A stretch of 14,134 nucleotides of DNA from DATNBT01 sp964579765. GTDB taxonomy: Bacteria; Acidobacteriota; Vicinamibacteria; Vicinamibacterales; CAVVIG01. The stretch spans positions 1-14,134 of the forward strand of contig CAZOIK010000201.1 in NCBI GenBank assembly GCA_964579765.1, read 5' to 3'. The notes beneath the pieces are model-generated. The model saw only the letters and a program-made list of their open reading frames with translations. It had not been told where the DNA came from and did no database searches. Positions 13,290-14,134 of the stretch are shown here, in pieces. Every line of letters begins with the position of its first letter. Position 1 is the stretch's first letter. The translations under genes were made by a program, and so were the position numbers.

Positions 13290-14134
13290 TAGCGAAGCTG
13301 GACGAACGCGGCGACGGGGTACGCGCCGAACACGCTCTGCAGCGTCAGCCCCGCCGGCACGCGGCCGACGGGCACGTAGCCGCTCATCAGCAGCGACAGC
13401 GTGTCGCTGAACGTCAGCGTCGCGGCGGGCACCGCGACGCCGGATCCATCCACCGGACTCTGCAGCCACTGGAACGACGCGGTCCACTCGGGCGAGAACT
13501 CGTACGACGCCATCGCGGCCGCCGCGTGCCGCTCGAGAATCTGCGTGTCGCCCCGCAGGAATCGCTCCTGGAACGCGGGGTCCGTGAGCAGCGGGACGAT
13601 GCCGGCGGCCGACGTCGCACCGAATCCCGAGTAGTGGTATTCGACAAAGACGAGGATGCCGTTCTTCACGGCCAGCCGGTAGGATCCGCCGGCGACCGCC
13701 TTGACGATCGTCCGCGCGACGCCGAACGCCGCGGACCCTGGCACCGCGGGCGTACGAAACGCCGCGACCTCCGCGTGCAGCTCGGCCTCTTTCACCGCCG
13801 CCGACGTCGTTGCGCCGACAAACCCATCGCGCGCGCGCCAGCCCCCGACGAGTTCGACGTCACTCTTGCCGGCATAACCGCGCAGGCGCGCGGCAAAGGC
13901 CGAATGGTCGATGTCGGCGCCGAACGCGCCGACGGTGTCGAGCGAGACGCGATCGGCCAGCGTGATGTCCGCGCGCACGGCGTCCACGCCGCGCCGCCAC
14001 TCGCGATCGGGCTCGAGCGGCGCGAACGGCGAGAACAGATCGACGGCGCCGAACAGCACGCCGCGCCCCCAGCCGATCGCCTGGCGTCCGATCGTGAGCT
14101 CCACGGCGCCGGTCTTCGCGTGAACCGCGGCGCG
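13280..14134 (-). CDS. Putative outer-membrane beta-barrel/porin-like protein, C-terminal part
   Basis: About 284 C-terminal residues are visible; the frame runs off the right edge, so the N-terminus and any signal peptide are missing. I do not recognise a named family with certainty. The visible part shows alternating polar/hydrophobic strands typical of outer-membrane barrels (VELTIGRQAIGWG, ASYEFSPEWTASFQWLQ, LSLLMSGYVPVG) and ends AAFVQLRYYR, with aromatic residues near the C-terminus as in barrel proteins. The segment GRQAIGWGRGVLF followed by DLFSPFAPLEPDREWRRGVDA resembles a 'GRQ..aWG.g....tDlfsP..p...er.R.GvdA' pattern I associate with large porin-like proteins of uncertain substrate in Acidobacteria and Bacteroidota. 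The GTG at 14104 is internal, not a start. A transport or export role is only an inference. It converges with usp and probably belongs to an operon to the right. Confidence 0.5.
   Translation of the reverse strand, partial: RAAVHAKTGAVELTIGRQAIGWGRGVLFGAVDLFSPFAPLEPDREWRRGVDAVRADITLADRVSLDTVGAFGADIDHSAFAARLRGYAGKSDVELVGGWRARDGFVGATTSAAVKEAELHAEVAAFRTPAVPGSAAFGVARTIVKAVAGGSYRLAVKNGILVFVEYHYSGFGATSAAGIVPLLTDPAFQERFLRGDTQILERHAAAAMASYEFSPEWTASFQWLQSPVDGSGVAVPAATLTFSDTLSLLMSGYVPVGRVPAGLTLQSVFGAYPVAAFVQLRYYR

Overview
The window is GC-rich, densely coded bacterial chromosome with no gene-free stretch over about 110 bases. Family content, heavy GTG start usage and a repeat-like C-terminal tail on one protein suggest an Acidobacteriota genome, possibly Vicinamibacteria. 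That placement is an inference from gene style and from memory of that lineage, not from a marker gene. I saw no tRNA, rRNA, CRISPR array, insertion sequence or phage gene.

Layout. (1) Positions 1-1383, plus strand: the 3' end of a SAM-dependent methyltransferase, overlapped by one base by an FAD-dependent oxidoreductase of the L-2-hydroxyglutarate oxidase type. (2) Positions 1365-12714, minus strand: ten co-directional genes with gaps of at most 41 bases and several overlaps. In transcription order these are a GroEL-family chaperonin, a two-domain universal stress protein, a fused aspartate kinase/homoserine dehydrogenase (thrA), DNA polymerase III delta' (holB), a RicT/YaaT-type PSP1 protein, pdxA, smpB, a DegT-family sugar aminotransferase, a dicarboxylate/amino-acid symporter and an RmlD-like reductase. 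(3) Positions 12715-12821: a divergent intergenic region with nested inverted repeats. (4) Positions 12822-13256, plus strand: a single-domain universal stress protein. (5) Positions 13280-14134, minus strand: the C-terminal part of a putative outer-membrane beta-barrel protein, cut by the window edge.

How the parts fit. The groEL-like gene and the two usp genes around its promoter look like a stress module; there is no groES beside it, so the chaperonin is probably an extra paralog. Behind it runs a housekeeping train: threonine/methionine pathway entry, clamp loading, RNA maturation, vitamin B6 synthesis and ribosome rescue. The train ends in sugar-nucleotide genes that may belong functionally with the methyltransferase on the far left. 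Many junctions (GTGA overlap, two 8-base overlaps, 1- and 2-base gaps) suggest translational coupling.

No clearly new enzymatic system is visible. The most unusual points are the repeat-like hairpin recruited as the PdxA C-terminus just before the smpB start, the extra six-cysteine tail on the RicT homolog, and the groES-less chaperonin with its dyad-rich divergent promoter region.
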